64,000 nt of DNA from Aquimarina latercula DSM 2041 (GCF_000430645.1 NZ_AUMK01000004.1:1-64000); one strand, 5' to 3'. Positions 17,121 to 26,658 are shown, counted from the first letter of the stretch. A program made the numbers and translations. The notes: generated from the letters alone by a model not told the origin.

Positions 17121-18278
17121 ATGAATGAAAAGTTTATTCTTTTAATTACCTTCTTAATATTCGGATTAAATACTTCATTTGCGCAGAAATCTAAAACAAT
17201 TGAAAAACTTGAGTTTGAGAATTATGAACTTAAAGTTATATTTCTTAACCCTTACGAAAATTTAGTTTCAGAAAATCCTGAGTTCAAAAATCTTGATTCT
17301 CTAAAGCAAGAACAGGTTTGGAATAAATACATTCTTAATAATGTTATTTATGATTTTCAGCTAATTCAAAAAAAGAAGATTATTAAACATTATCTTTTAA
17401 AAGGAAATCCATCGAAAAACATTTACCCCAAAAATTTAACGAGAAATAATGTCTATCTGTTAGATATAGTAAATCATAAAAACAACACTAATTTTTATAG
17501 GTTATCAGAATATTCAAAACTGATTGATAAAACAATCGATAAGTTAAGTTTTTATGGAACATTATTCGGAAATATGGAATTATTGAAAGATAATGAAGGA
17601 AAATTAGGCAAAAACCTATTTGGTAGATTTAGACTAAATATTCCTTATTCTACTATCAAGAATAACGTAATGAATTTAATTGGTTCTGACTTATTTGGAG
17701 AAATAGAAACCGAATGGATTGCAAATAACACAGATGAATTTAAAAATTCATTTTTCGATTATCAAGAAAAAATTGACCAATATTTCAAAATCGAAAGAAT
17801 TAAAAAAATATTCGTAAGAACTTATGACCAAAATGGAAATATTCAGAATGAATACCCAAGACTAAATACGGATAAGGATATCAAATCCTATATTGGAAAA
17901 ATGAACAGAATTGGAGATGTAGTTTCTTTGCCTTTTTTCAAATCAACGGACAAAACAGTTTTAATTGAAAAGGATAATTCAACCTCGAAATATAAAGTTG
18001 AATTGACAAATAACGAACCCGTTGAAAAGTATTTGGAAAATATTGTGGTTTCAAAAAATTCGAATGGAGAAATTGAGAATATCACGGCGACTCTTTTGCT
18101 TCACGGCTCGTCAATTGATAGAGGAGATTATATCGATAGAGAAAATTATATTGCATATTTCAAAACTTTTAAAGATATGAGATTACCTTTTAAGATTCTG
18201 TATTCGCCATTAACCGACATAGAATTTGAAAAACCACGAATTGAAATTGAACTAGATTATTTGTTCCATAAAAAATAA
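17121..18278 (+). CDS. Exported 385-aa protein, unrecognised
   Basis: One of the larger single-gene cassettes. The signal peptide is MNEKFILLITFLIFGLNTSFAQ, and the mature protein (about 363 aa) is charged and without membrane segments, so it is periplasmic or secreted. Blocks such as FYGTLFGNMELLKDNEGKLGKNLFGRF and SLPFFKSTDKTVLIEKDNSTSKYKVEL suggest a mixed alpha/beta fold with a beta-rich C-terminal part. No T9SS tail and no lipobox are seen. Family not recognised. Confidence 0.75.
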   Translation: MNEKFILLITFLIFGLNTSFAQKSKTIEKLEFENYELKVIFLNPYENLVSENPEFKNLDSLKQEQVWNKYILNNVIYDFQLIQKKKIIKHYLLKGNPSKNIYPKNLTRNNVYLLDIVNHKNNTNFYRLSEYSKLIDKTIDKLSFYGTLFGNMELLKDNEGKLGKNLFGRFRLNIPYSTIKNNVMNLIGSDLFGEIETEWIANNTDEFKNSFFDYQEKIDQYFKIERIKKIFVRTYDQNGNIQNEYPRLNTDKDIKSYIGKMNRIGDVVSLPFFKSTDKTVLIEKDNSTSKYKVELTNNEPVEKYLENIVVSKNSNGEIENITATLLLHGSSIDRGDYIDRENYIAYFKTFKDMRLPFKILYSPLTDIEFEKPRIEIELDYLFHKK

Positions 18279-18283
18279 AAAAC

Positions 18284-18476
18284 TTGCCCTAACACTATAT
18301 ATAGCAAATAGGGCTATTAGTGTTTAATCTAAAGGTCATTATCTATTTGCAAAGTCGCCAAATCTTTTAATTTGGTATTAAAAGGGAAAAATTAAAACAA
18401 AATAAAAAGTTTTGGCTTGTAGCTAAACCGAAAATAATTACTTGTTTTCTGCCCTACTTGCCATATATTTAACGTT
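18284..18476 (+). repeat. attC-like site 22 (family I)
   Basis: Left core TTGCCCTAAC is the exact reverse complement of GTTAGGGCAA at 17084. It ends TTAACGTT at 18476. Confidence 0.89.
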
Positions 18477-18501
18477 GTGTGTAATTAAAATTAATCCTAA
18501 T

Positions 18502-18834
18502 TTGAAACATAAAGTAAAGCTATCTATAATTTATCTGATGATTTCAGCAGTTTTTATTTCCTGTAAAGAAAGCGTGAAAGTAAATGATGAATTCACTATT
18601 GAGCATATGGAAATGTTTTCATCGATTTCTTTACGTAATAAAAACCAAGGGTTTATCGGAAATCTAACGGAGGCTTATTGGAATAAAGATTCTCTTGTGG
18701 TTTCAGGAGGTAGCGGGTGTTTTCTTATCATACTGCATAAAACTCGATACAATGACGAAATGATTGAAATAGATTGCAAGAATCTAAATATGAAATTAAA
18801 AACAAAACCAATTAAGCGATATTCTATAAAATGA
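18502..18834 (+). CDS. Small lipoprotein, unrecognised
   Basis: The frame is open back to 18442 but that stretch is recombination-site sequence. TTG at 18502 gives a 110-aa lipoprotein with signal KLSIIYLMISAVFISC and lipidated Cys. The mature part includes a SLRNKNQGFIGNLTEAYWNKDSLVVSGGSGCF segment, likely a small beta sheet. Its stop overlaps the start of the next gene (ATGA), so the two are translationally coupled. No family recognised. Confidence 0.72.
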   Translation: MKHKVKLSIIYLMISAVFISCKESVKVNDEFTIEHMEMFSSISLRNKNQGFIGNLTEAYWNKDSLVVSGGSGCFLIILHKTRYNDEMIEIDCKNLNMKLKTKPIKRYSIK

Positions 18835-19202
18835 AAAGAAAATCCTTTCTATTATTCATTTCATTTATAGTGAGTTGGACTTATTCAGTATTCATTTTTT
18901 ATCCTCAACCTGTCAAATTGGGTTGGTTAGGAACTTATATAGCAACATTGTTTTATGGCTTCTCTTGGATTATTCCAATAACATTCTTTGTTTTAGGAAT
19001 AATTAAAGATGAAAATAAAATCCGACATATAATATCGAATAAATATTTTACCATTGGACTTATATTAACATTGGGGGATTTTCTATACATATCTTGGAAT
19101 ACCAAATTTTCAAATGACTTAATTTTTATAGTTTATTGGACTCTAACAACTTTGTTATGGTGGAACACATATCTAAATTTGAAAAAATTGCAAAGAATTT
19201 AA
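18831..19202 (+). CDS. Small four-helix membrane protein
   Basis: A 123-aa protein with about four membrane segments (near 7-24, 34-57, 69-87 and 94-113), opening at the ATGA overlap with the upstream lipoprotein gene. Rich in Trp and Phe, with short loops. The lipoprotein plus membrane-protein pairing in one cassette suggests a joint role at the envelope. Function unknown. A short tandem AAGAT-type repeat lies between its stop and the next site. Confidence 0.72.
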   Translation: MKRKSFLLFISFIVSWTYSVFIFYPQPVKLGWLGTYIATLFYGFSWIIPITFFVLGIIKDENKIRHIISNKYFTIGLILTLGDFLYISWNTKFSNDLIFIVYWTLTTLLWWNTYLNLKKLQRI

Positions 19203-19239
19203 TAAACCATGGTTTTGATAAGATAAGATAAGATAAAAC

Positions 19240-19409
19240 TACACACAACACTATATATGTGATCATAGCAGCTAAGTCATTAATCGAATGGTTATTGTAT
19301 TTTTGGTAAGGCGCAATGCTTGCAGAAGGTAAAAGTTAGCAACCAATGCGCAGAAATATCGAAAATCAGGGTAACATTTTGCTCTGCTACGACACATATA
19401 TTAAACGTT
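19240..19409 (+). repeat. attC-like site 23 (family A)
   Basis: Left core TACACACAAC is the exact reverse complement of GTTGTGTGTA at 18474. It ends TAAACGTT at 19409. Confidence 0.89.
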
Positions 19410-19552
19410 GTAAGCAATCCCTCATAGCTCTCAAAACCCTTTAGTACTATGCGAACGTCAAAAGGCAAGAAAAGTGAGAATTTTGATAAGATTTAAAACA
19501 CTTATAATTAATAAATTAACTTGACGTTAGTCAGAATTAAAACCAAGCATTA

Positions 19553-20788
19553 ATGTCAGTACCAATTGTATTAGATAAATCAACTTTCCAAGGTCTAAAT
19601 TATGGTGACATTATTGAATTGCATAGATACTATAGAGTTAATATAACACCGCTTTTGGTTTCTGAAATATTAGGAGATTTATCTAAAGATGAAAAAGCAG
19701 GAAGAAAAACACCTAAAGAGGAAGTTGTCAATCTTTCTAAAAAGTTATTCCCTTATAATTCCTATGTAAATATGCCTTGCAAACTAATTATAGAAAATTC
19801 ATTTCTTGGAAAGTTTGTAGATAGTGAAAATAGACCATTCTTAATTGCTGACGAATCCATAAAAACAGAAGGCAAAAAAGGATTGACCTTTACAGAAACA
19901 GAAGAAGAGAAATCTATTAAACGATGGAAAATAGGACAATTTGACTCTGTTGATGAAATAACTTCAACTTTATGGCGAAATGAATCTAAAGATGAAAATG
20001 TAATAAATGAGTTTAAAAATAAATTTGAGCACTTAAAAAACATAAAAATCACAAATACAAAAGCTACAAATCCTGAAAAACTCGAAGAATTAAAAAGTAA
20101 ATATTTTGAGCGTATAAATATTGAAATGGAAGAAGAGGATACTCTTATCAGGATGCTTGATTATTTTGAAATAGAAGAAAATAAAAAGACGGAAATCTTA
20201 ACAAGATATAATGATGGAAGTATATATCAATTAGAGGAATTTTCAGGTTATGCATATTATTGTTATTCTATTGTTTCTATGTTCTACATCGGAATGAATA
20301 ATAACCTTTTTGGTGATAGATTAACCAATTTGTTAGACTTAGAATATTTGTTTTATGCTCCATTTTCAAGAGTATTTACTACAAATGATAAGTTTTTAAT
20401 TTCTTTATACAATATCATCCAACCAAAAAATGTTCAATTCATATCATTGAAATCTTTAAAAGACGACTTAAACAAATTTAAGGCGCTGAATACGAGTGAA
20501 GAATGGTCTGACACTCCACCTGATAAAGAAACCGAAACCTATAAAATTTGGAATAATCTTTTTGATTTAGAGTTGACAGCTAAATTAAAACCTACAGATA
20601 AAGATAAAGATAAAGCCAGAGCAAAAAAGGAGTTCGAAGAAATATTAAAAATAGCAGAGTCAGGTAAGACTGGAAACTTTGAAGGAGAACCTGATTTTGT
20701 AGTAAAGGAGAGTTTTATGTCTAAAAATGACCCTTGTCCTTGTGGAAGTGGAAAAACATTAGCTGAATGTCATTTAAAGAATAAATAA
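19553..20788 (+). CDS. SEC-C motif protein, possible PIN-like N-terminus
   Basis: A 411-aa cytosolic protein ending in a SEC-C zinc motif (DPCPCGSGKTLAECH, Zn ligands C-x-C...C-H), the metal-binding tail found on SecA and many phage- or toxin-linked proteins. The N-terminus (PIVLDKSTFQGLNYGDIIELHRYYRVNITPLLVSEILGDL) has the VLDxS and acidic pattern of PIN-like nuclease folds. Such PIN plus SEC-C proteins occur in defence and toxin contexts, but nuclease activity here is inferred only. A 143-base leader without a gene separates it from the site upstream, longer than usual. Confidence 0.75.
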   Translation: MSVPIVLDKSTFQGLNYGDIIELHRYYRVNITPLLVSEILGDLSKDEKAGRKTPKEEVVNLSKKLFPYNSYVNMPCKLIIENSFLGKFVDSENRPFLIADESIKTEGKKGLTFTETEEEKSIKRWKIGQFDSVDEITSTLWRNESKDENVINEFKNKFEHLKNIKITNTKATNPEKLEELKSKYFERINIEMEEEDTLIRMLDYFEIEENKKTEILTRYNDGSIYQLEEFSGYAYYCYSIVSMFYIGMNNNLFGDRLTNLLDLEYLFYAPFSRVFTTNDKFLISLYNIIQPKNVQFISLKSLKDDLNKFKALNTSEEWSDTPPDKETETYKIWNNLFDLELTAKLKPTDKDKDKARAKKEFEEILKIAESGKTGNFEGEPDFVVKESFMSKNDPCPCGSGKTLAECHLKNK

Positions 20789-20789
20789 C

Positions 20790-20981
20790 TGCTTACAACA
20801 CGGTATAAAAAACATAGGGCATTTGTGCTTAATCGAAAGGTCTGTGTTTATTTATAAAGTCGCCAAATATAAAATTTGGCATTTTCAACAAAAAAGATAA
20901 AAGCAAAATATTATATTTGGCTTAGTACCAATCCGAAACGTATCGCTTATCACCTGCCCTACGTTTCTTATACTGAACGTT
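20790..20981 (+). repeat. attC-like site 24 (family C)
   Basis: Left core TGCTTACAAC is the exact reverse complement of GTTGTAAGCA at 19407. It ends GAACGTT at 20981. Confidence 0.89.
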
Positions 20982-21003
20982 GTACACAATATCGAAAATC
21001 GTT

Positions 21004-21444
21004 TTGAAAAATAAATCGAATAAGAAAAATCAAATTGAAGAGGATTTTATTGAGAGTTGGGATTTAATTGAGAAATTCTATAAAGAATACCCTGATGATA
21101 GTGGTCCGTTCACAAATGATGCTCTTAAATTAATAAAAGAAATGAGGAGCTGTAATCTTGACAAAGAATTAAGAGCTGGTCAATCTCTATGGTTTTTCCT
21201 TTTATCAAGAAACAGATGGCATGGCTTGGACAAAGAACCCCATATTCGAATTACTTTTCTAGGTAAGAATAAAATGGATATTAAGTCAAATTTTAATGGG
21301 GAAGAAATAAGCAAAGAATCGGAAGTAAATTATAGTGGGTATTTAAAAAAAATGATTAATAAATTATTAGAACACGAAATAACCCTGAATGAATATGAAG
21401 ATGACGACCTTGATGCATTTTTTGCTTCTATTGATAATGATTAA
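21004..21444 (+). CDS. Acidic protein, paralogue of 1275..1727
   Basis: A 146-aa soluble protein. The frame is open from 20980, within the site, so TTG at 21004 (MKNKSNKK) is preferred. It aligns along its length with the gene at 1275 (DFIESWDLIEKFY, LIKEMRSCNLDKELRAGQ, SRN, KEPHIRITFLGKNKM, SNFNGEE, VNYSGY, a DDLDAFFASIDND end). The cassette begins with the same 15 bases as the cassette of its paralogue. Here the left core expected right after the gene has decayed (TATATACAATAC at about 21470) and a second gene follows before the working left core. No named family. Confidence 0.8.
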   Translation: MKNKSNKKNQIEEDFIESWDLIEKFYKEYPDDSGPFTNDALKLIKEMRSCNLDKELRAGQSLWFFLLSRNRWHGLDKEPHIRITFLGKNKMDIKSNFNGEEISKESEVNYSGYLKKMINKLLEHEITLNEYEDDDLDAFFASIDND

Positions 21445-21483
21445 TACTAATTAGAATTTAAAAAACACTATATACAATACTAT

Positions 21484-21939
21484 ATGAATACACTACCAAT
21501 AGGTATAACAGGATTTTGGAAAATAGGGCAAAGTGGAATCCCAGAAACAGACAAATCTCTGGTTAAAAAATTGGTTAACATCTTTAAAAGTGATTCAGAT
21601 TTTTGGAAAGTTTAACTTGTAGAACAACAAGCTGATAATAATTTCTATTTAATTCTTATTTCCGACAAAAATGGAAATTACAAGATTGGAATTAATACTA
21701 CTTACCCTATTTATTGTGGAATTAAAAGTCTTGAGGACTGGGAAACTGTTGAATTTTGTGATTTACCTGAATATATCACAAAAATAATCCCAACTCAGTT
21801 CACAGAATTACGAACTGACTTTTTAAATGAATCTCTTAAGTCGAAACATATTACTGCTCTTAACAAAGTGGAATTAGAGCAAATTAAATATTGGAAAACG
21901 GAAAAAGTTGGAAACGTAATTTTCAACAAATATGACTGA
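21484..21939 (+). pseudogene. Gene broken by an in-frame TAA, unrecognised
   Basis: Reading from ATG at 21484, the frame encodes MNTLPIGITGFWKIGQSGIP and continues to residue 43. It is then stopped by TAA at 21613-21615 and carries on in the same frame for another 107 codons to TGA at 21937-21939. The part after the stop reads as normal protein (FYLILISDKNGNYKIGINTTYPIYCGIKSLEDWETVEFCDLPEY), so this is a recent nonsense mutation in a protein of about 151 aa rather than noncoding sequence. An internal start after the stop could still make a shorter product. It shares its cassette with the acidic protein upstream. Confidence 0.78.
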
Positions 21940-21947
21940 AAAAATAC

Positions 21948-22119
21948 TGTGTACAACACGATATGATGTGATCATGGCTAATTTGGGATTAATCGAATGG
22001 TTCTTGTATATTTATGATGGCGCAGTGATTTTAAAGTTGAATTAAAGTATAAAATCTGCGCAGAAAATGTCGATGGCTCGGTAACAATTTGCCTCGCCAC
22101 GACACATATATTAAACGTT
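21948..22119 (+). repeat. attC-like site 25 (family A variant)
   Basis: Left core TGTGTACAAC matches the start of the two-gene cassette at 20979 (GTTGTACACA), showing that the SUKH-sized gene and the pseudogene belong to one cassette. Body diverged from other A copies (ATGATGTGATCATGGC). It ends TAAACGTT at 22119. Confidence 0.85.
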
Positions 22120-22140
22120 AGCGGTAATAACAACAAAGTT

Positions 22141-22479
22141 TTGGATAAACAGGATAATTTAAAATTATTTGCTCTAGTCTTAGGTCTAATAATGATTATT
22201 GGATTTCCAACTTATATCATTATAAACAATAAAAACCTTGACAAGAATGGAGTAAAAACCAAAGCAGTCATTCTAAAAAAGGATAAAATTTTGGGAGGAA
22301 AACCATTGAATTATAATTATTATTTAACTGTTAAGTACAGTGTGAATAATAAATCTAAAATTAAAGAAATTAGAATTCCTGAAAAAGCTTTTTACTTATA
22401 TAACAGAAATGATACAGTATCAATTTTGGTTGATCATTTAAATTCAGGAAATATAAAATGGACTATAGAACAAGACTAA
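22141..22479 (+). CDS. Small membrane protein, DUF3592-like
   Basis: A 112-aa protein with one N-terminal membrane helix (LFALVLGLIMIIGFPTYIII) followed by a beta-rich domain with TKAVILKKDKI...YYLTVKYSVNNK...FYLYNRNDTVSILVD, a strand order reminiscent of DUF3592-type proteins, but short. The start is TTG at 22141. One base separates its stop from the next gene's ATG, so the two are co-translated. Function unknown. Confidence 0.72.
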   Translation: MDKQDNLKLFALVLGLIMIIGFPTYIIINNKNLDKNGVKTKAVILKKDKILGGKPLNYNYYLTVKYSVNNKSKIKEIRIPEKAFYLYNRNDTVSILVDHLNSGNIKWTIEQD

Positions 22480-22480
22480 A

Positions 22481-22999
22481 ATGGATTTAAGTTTAGAAGC
22501 ATTCAAATCTCTTGATATTGACCCTAAAACCAATGAAAAATGGAAGCAAACTAATTTCTATGATTTATGTTGTAAATCGGAATTTTTTGGTTGTGCTTTT
22601 TTCACAACAATTGACAAGAGTCTTGTAAACAACCATCTAGAAGCACTTTTGTATATTTTACAAAGGTTTTGTGATGAAATAGAAGGAGGGTTTAAATTTG
22701 ATTTAAATTGGCTACAACTTCACACCTTTTTACATTGCGAAGGATATTTATGCTCTTATAAAAGTAAAGCTTTTTCAGTACCTGATTTTTTAAAAAGTTA
22801 TAGAGAAATAATAGATAAAATGCCCGAATACGAAAACTTTCGGATTACTAAAAATGGTTCTATTCAAACAGAGTTTAACTTGATTGAAAAAAGTAACATC
22901 CTATGGGTAGAAAGTATTATTGATAATTGGAACTACAGACAATACTTTTTGGAAACAGAAACAGAATTTATCTATTTTAGTTGGGATACTCAAGTATAA
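22481..22999 (+). CDS. Unrecognised 172-aa cytosolic protein
   Basis: Second gene of its cassette, one base after the membrane-protein gene. The protein is soluble, rich in aromatic residues and Cys (YDLCCKSEFFGCAFF, an FLHCEGYLCSYK block) and mostly helical, with an acidic C-terminus. No metal-site pattern is clear. A soluble partner following a membrane protein is a repeated arrangement in this array. Family not recognised. Confidence 0.73.
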   Translation: MDLSLEAFKSLDIDPKTNEKWKQTNFYDLCCKSEFFGCAFFTTIDKSLVNNHLEALLYILQRFCDEIEGGFKFDLNWLQLHTFLHCEGYLCSYKSKAFSVPDFLKSYREIIDKMPEYENFRITKNGSIQTEFNLIEKSNILWVESIIDNWNYRQYFLETETEFIYFSWDTQV

Positions 23000-23003
23000 A
23001 AAA

Positions 23004-23193
23004 ACCGCTAACAAGGTATAAAAAACATAGGGCTTTTGGCATTAATCGAAAGGTCTGTGTCTATTTGCAAAGTCGCCAAATATAAAATTTGGCGTTTACC
23101 AAAAATGATAAAAGCAAAATATTTATATTTGGCTTAGTACCAATATGAAACGTATCGCTTATCACCTGCCCTACGTTTCTTATACTAAACGTT
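23004..23193 (+). repeat. attC-like site 26 (family C)
   Basis: Left core ACCGCTAAC is the exact reverse complement of GTTAGCGGT at 22117. It ends TAAACGTT at 23193. Confidence 0.89.
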
Positions 23194-23220
23194 ATAGCGA
23201 ATTAATACCCTAAAAAAACA

Positions 23221-25863
23221 ATGAAAAACCATTACCTACTTACAATTTTATTATTCTCAATTGTACTAAATCTATTTGGCCAAGAAAAAAAGTTTTTGGC
23301 AGATATAAACGGAGATCATAAAGATGATTTTATTACTATATCCGAAGAAGGAGATGAGTTATTAATACGGCAAAATTATATAGGAAATGATGATTTTGTT
23401 TTTACTTTTTTGAGCGAAATAAAGTTTAACCCTTCTAATAACTTTGATTACTTCACCGTAGCTGATGTAACTGGTGATAATAGAGCAAATTTAATCTTAA
23501 TAAAAAACACACCGACCGGAAAGGATTTATGGTATTTTGAAATATTACCAGAACATTTTCCGTATAAAGGACATACGTTTATTCCTATTTCTGGAAGTGA
23601 TGAAGCCAATCAAATATTTGCAGATATCAATAATGACAATAAAGACGAATTAATCCTAATAAAGAACTCTGGTTCAGATAAGGAACTGTGGACATATAAT
23701 TATATCAACGGAGATTTTATTTATCAAGACAGTTCATATACAAAGTTTATTGATGCATATCTAAAAAAGGAGTATTTCGCTGATATAACAGGAGATAATA
23801 AAGAAGACCTAATCTTAGTTCAAGATTATAATAATGATCAACGTGTATGGGTTTATAAATCAAATGGAGTTACATTAGATTACCTGGCATATACTAATTT
23901 AGCCGATCAAAAAGGAAAAGAAGTCTTTTTTATGAACTCTAATACAATTAAAGATAATTTTTCCGATTTAATTTTAGCTAGTAACACACCCGAAGGTAAA
24001 AGACTTTGGCTCTACGAATCTGACGGAGCTAGATTTAACTATGAAATAACAAATACACTTGAAAGTCATAATGATAAGCTTCTTTTGTTTGGAGACTTAA
24101 ATAAAAGTGGAACAGATGATTTAATAGTTAATGAGGGTACAAATATTTGGGCTTATAATAATTATGGAAATGTTTTTACTTATAAAGAGCATTCTTATTT
24201 GAACTTTAAGTCTATCCCTCCAAATAGAGAAAATCAGGAGTTTTCAATATCAGAATGGAAAAATTCTGGTTATCAATCCAATAACATTTCGATTCCAGGA
24301 AACACTTGTTCAAACTGTATTGTTAACTTGGCAAATCCCGTTTCAGATTCAAATCAGAATGATGAAAATCTTAAGAATGCATTGATTGAAGCCGCTAACC
24401 TTAAAATTCAATATCCCAACTACCATATAATCGTGCAATTACAAAAAGGAATATATCATTTTTCAGATACATTAAAATTAGGAGATGACATAAAAGTTAG
24501 GGAAAATCAATATAATCTTTCGAAGATTATCATAAAAGGTAAGGGTACTTTAGTAGACAATAATCCTACTTATACCGAAATAGTTTTTGATATTAATGTA
24601 GACTCATCCGGTATACCTAATAATAACAATTATATCCAAATAACTAATGGCTCAGAAATAGGTGTGGAAAATTTATCTATCAGATATAATCCATCAAATA
24701 CTGTCCAGTGCAATGCAGCTTTAAAAGGATATAGATTAGTCGAATTTAGAGAATCCGATAATTGTTGGATAAAAAACATTGAATTATCAGGCGTTTACAA
24801 CGTAGGAATAAGCCTTGCTTGTTCAAATAACATTGAAATTAGGGATAGTTTTTTTCATGATGCTTTATGTTCTGGAGGCGGTGGACAGGGCTATGGAATT
24901 GCCGTTTCTGGAAAAGAATGTACTGATAATTTAGGAGGAAAATACAATAAAATTGAAAATAACATTTTTAAAAAATTCCGACATTCGATGTTATTAAATC
25001 ACAATGCAAAATATAATGTTTTTGGATATAACTATTCCAGGGAGCAATATGGTAAAAGTAGATTGGATGGAGGCGATCTAATTTTACATGGGAGCAATCC
25101 AAATAGCAATTTATTTGAGGGGAACTATGTTGAATATATTGTTTCAGATTATCAAGGTGGGGAAAACAAAAATGGGAAAAACAATACACTTTTCAGAAAT
25201 TACGTTTACAAGGAACCTCAAAAATTAGGTAACATTTACTTGGATCATACCGAAAAAACAAATGTCGTTGGCAATGAGTATAATGTAATCATCTATGGAC
25301 AAAATGACACAATATCGAAGCCAAGCGTATTTGAGCTGTATGATTTCAATTATGATCTTTACATCAAAGATGGTGATATATTAAAAACATATAATTTTTT
25401 AGGAGAATGGTCATTATACCTGAACGAAAAACCAAGTTTCTTTAACAACTACAACAATGTTTCATGGCCTGCAATAGGACCTATGACTATTGATCAAATC
25501 ACTATCAATCAAAATATACCTGCAAAGCTTAGGTGGGAAAATTATTATAGTTCAAAAAAGAAAAAAATAACCCAAAACAATTCTTCGGATATATTACCCA
25601 AAAAAAATGATTTTATAGTTTCACCAAACCCAAGTAATAATGGTGTTTTTTATTTAGAAATCAATAATAGTCAAAAAATAATTCAAGCAACATTAGAGGT
25701 TAGATCTTTATTGGGAGAACTTCTAAATAATTATAAATATAAAATAGACAAATCAAAACCTAATTTTATAAAAATAGATTTAAGTGATAAAGAAAATGGA
25801 ATTTACATTCTCAAGATAAAAAGTGGTAATAGTAGTTATTACAAAAAAATTGTTAAGAAATAA
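23221..25863 (+). CDS. Secreted FG-GAP-like and beta-helix protein with T9SS tail
   Basis: The largest cassette gene, 880 aa. Signal peptide MKNHYLLTILLFSIVLNLFGQ. Residues about 25-330 hold repeated FG-GAP/VCBS-like units (ADINGDHKDDF, ADVTGDNRAN, ADINNDNKDEL, ADITGDNKEDL, GDLNKSGTDDL), a calcium-binding propeller type. Residues about 350-760 form a right-handed parallel beta-helix with many Asn ladders (NNYIQITNGSEIGVENLSI, NNIEIRDSFFHD), pectate-lyase- or depolymerase-like. The last 80 residues (SPNPSNNGVFYLEI...GIYILKI) are a type IX secretion sorting tail. It is probably exported to the surface and acts on or binds a polysaccharide; the substrate is unknown. A 2.6-kb gene in an integron-like cassette is unusual. 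Confidence 0.85.
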   Translation: MKNHYLLTILLFSIVLNLFGQEKKFLADINGDHKDDFITISEEGDELLIRQNYIGNDDFVFTFLSEIKFNPSNNFDYFTVADVTGDNRANLILIKNTPTGKDLWYFEILPEHFPYKGHTFIPISGSDEANQIFADINNDNKDELILIKNSGSDKELWTYNYINGDFIYQDSSYTKFIDAYLKKEYFADITGDNKEDLILVQDYNNDQRVWVYKSNGVTLDYLAYTNLADQKGKEVFFMNSNTIKDNFSDLILASNTPEGKRLWLYESDGARFNYEITNTLESHNDKLLLFGDLNKSGTDDLIVNEGTNIWAYNNYGNVFTYKEHSYLNFKSIPPNRENQEFSISEWKNSGYQSNNISIPGNTCSNCIVNLANPVSDSNQNDENLKNALIEAANLKIQYPNYHIIVQLQKGIYHFSDTLKLGDDIKVRENQYNLSKIIIKGKGTLVDNNPTYTEIVFDINVDSSGIPNNNNYIQITNGSEIGVENLSIRYNPSNTVQCNAALKGYRLVEFRESDNCWIKNIELSGVYNVGISLACSNNIEIRDSFFHDALCSGGGGQGYGIAVSGKECTDNLGGKYNKIENNIFKKFRHSMLLNHNAKYNVFGYNYSREQYGKSRLDGGDLILHGSNPNSNLFEGNYVEYIVSDYQGGENKNGKNNTLFRNYVYKEPQKLGNIYLDHTEKTNVVGNEYNVIIYGQNDTISKPSVFELYDFNYDLYIKDGDILKTYNFLGEWSLYLNEKPSFFNNYNNVSWPAIGPMTIDQITINQNIPAKLRWENYYSSKKKKITQNNSSDILPKKNDFIVSPNPSNNGVFYLEINNSQKIIQATLEVRSLLGELLNNYKYKIDKSKPNFIKIDLSDKENGIYILKIKSGNSSYYKKIVKK

Positions 25864-25869
25864 AAACTT

Positions 25870-25935
25870 GCTATAACACAAATGTATGAAGTCATAATGC
25901 CTTAAAAGGGCATTACGCCTCATACATAAACCGTT
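25870..25935 (+). repeat. attC-like site 27 (family G, short)
   Basis: Left core GCTATAAC complements GTTATAGC at 23191. The 66-bp hairpin has arms ATGTATGAAGTCATAATG and CATTACGCCTCATACAT. It ends AACCGTT. Confidence 0.88.
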
Positions 25936-25944
25936 AGCGGCAAT

Positions 25945-26652
25945 ATGAAAAAGGTAATTCAATATATTAGTTTATTCTTAGTTTTGGTAAGCTGTTTTCC
26001 TAAACAAAAAGATGCTGTTACCGAAATTGAATTACTTAATGATATATTCGTTGAGCTAATAGGAACGGAGTATTATTATGAGAAACTTCCAATTCCTCCA
26101 ATCCCTCTACAATATGCTAAAAACTGGCAAGACTCGATAAGTCACAAAATTCAAAAGGATAAATTTGACGAAGCTTTTAATAACCCAAAATTGGAAACAA
26201 AAGAATTGGTATTAGGTCTCGACCCTTTTCATCTTAATTCAAAAAAGGAATTTAGAAGTTGGAATATTAAAAAATCATCATTCCCAAGAATGTACTATTC
26301 AGATACTCTACACTCATTGGATTTTGACCAACTCTTCACTCAATTGGTGGACAGTACAACATTTAAGAAAGGTAAATTGGAACTGAATAAAATATCCCAA
26401 ACAGGAAAATATATCATCAAGGATTTAAGAAAACTGGAAAAACAAAATAAAAAGTATTGGAATAATACAGATTATAGGTTCATTGGGGCAATAAGATTCT
26501 CTGATTTTAAAATAAACCCAAAAAACGATAGGGCGGTTTTCTACTTTAATTTTACTTGTGGAAGTTTATGCGGATCAGGCGAAATAATATTCTGTCTCAA
26601 AGAGAATGGAAAATGGAAAATTGTGGATAGGAATACACTTTGGGTTTCATAA
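25945..26652 (+). CDS. Lipoprotein, unrecognised
   Basis: A 235-aa protein with a lipoprotein signal (MKKVIQYISLFLVLVSC, Cys17). The mature part is mixed alpha/beta, with RFIGAIRFSDFKINPKNDRAVFYFNFTCGSLCGSGEIIFCLKENGKWKIV near the end. The CGSLCGSGE motif followed by a GKWKIV strand is seen in uncharacterised flavobacterial exported proteins. It begins only 12 bases after the core. Sole gene of its cassette. Function unknown. Confidence 0.76.
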   Translation: MKKVIQYISLFLVLVSCFPKQKDAVTEIELLNDIFVELIGTEYYYEKLPIPPIPLQYAKNWQDSISHKIQKDKFDEAFNNPKLETKELVLGLDPFHLNSKKEFRSWNIKKSSFPRMYYSDTLHSLDFDQLFTQLVDSTTFKKGKLELNKISQTGKYIIKDLRKLEKQNKKYWNNTDYRFIGAIRFSDFKINPKNDRAVFYFNFTCGSLCGSGEIIFCLKENGKWKIVDRNTLWVS

Positions 26653-26658
26653 AAACAA

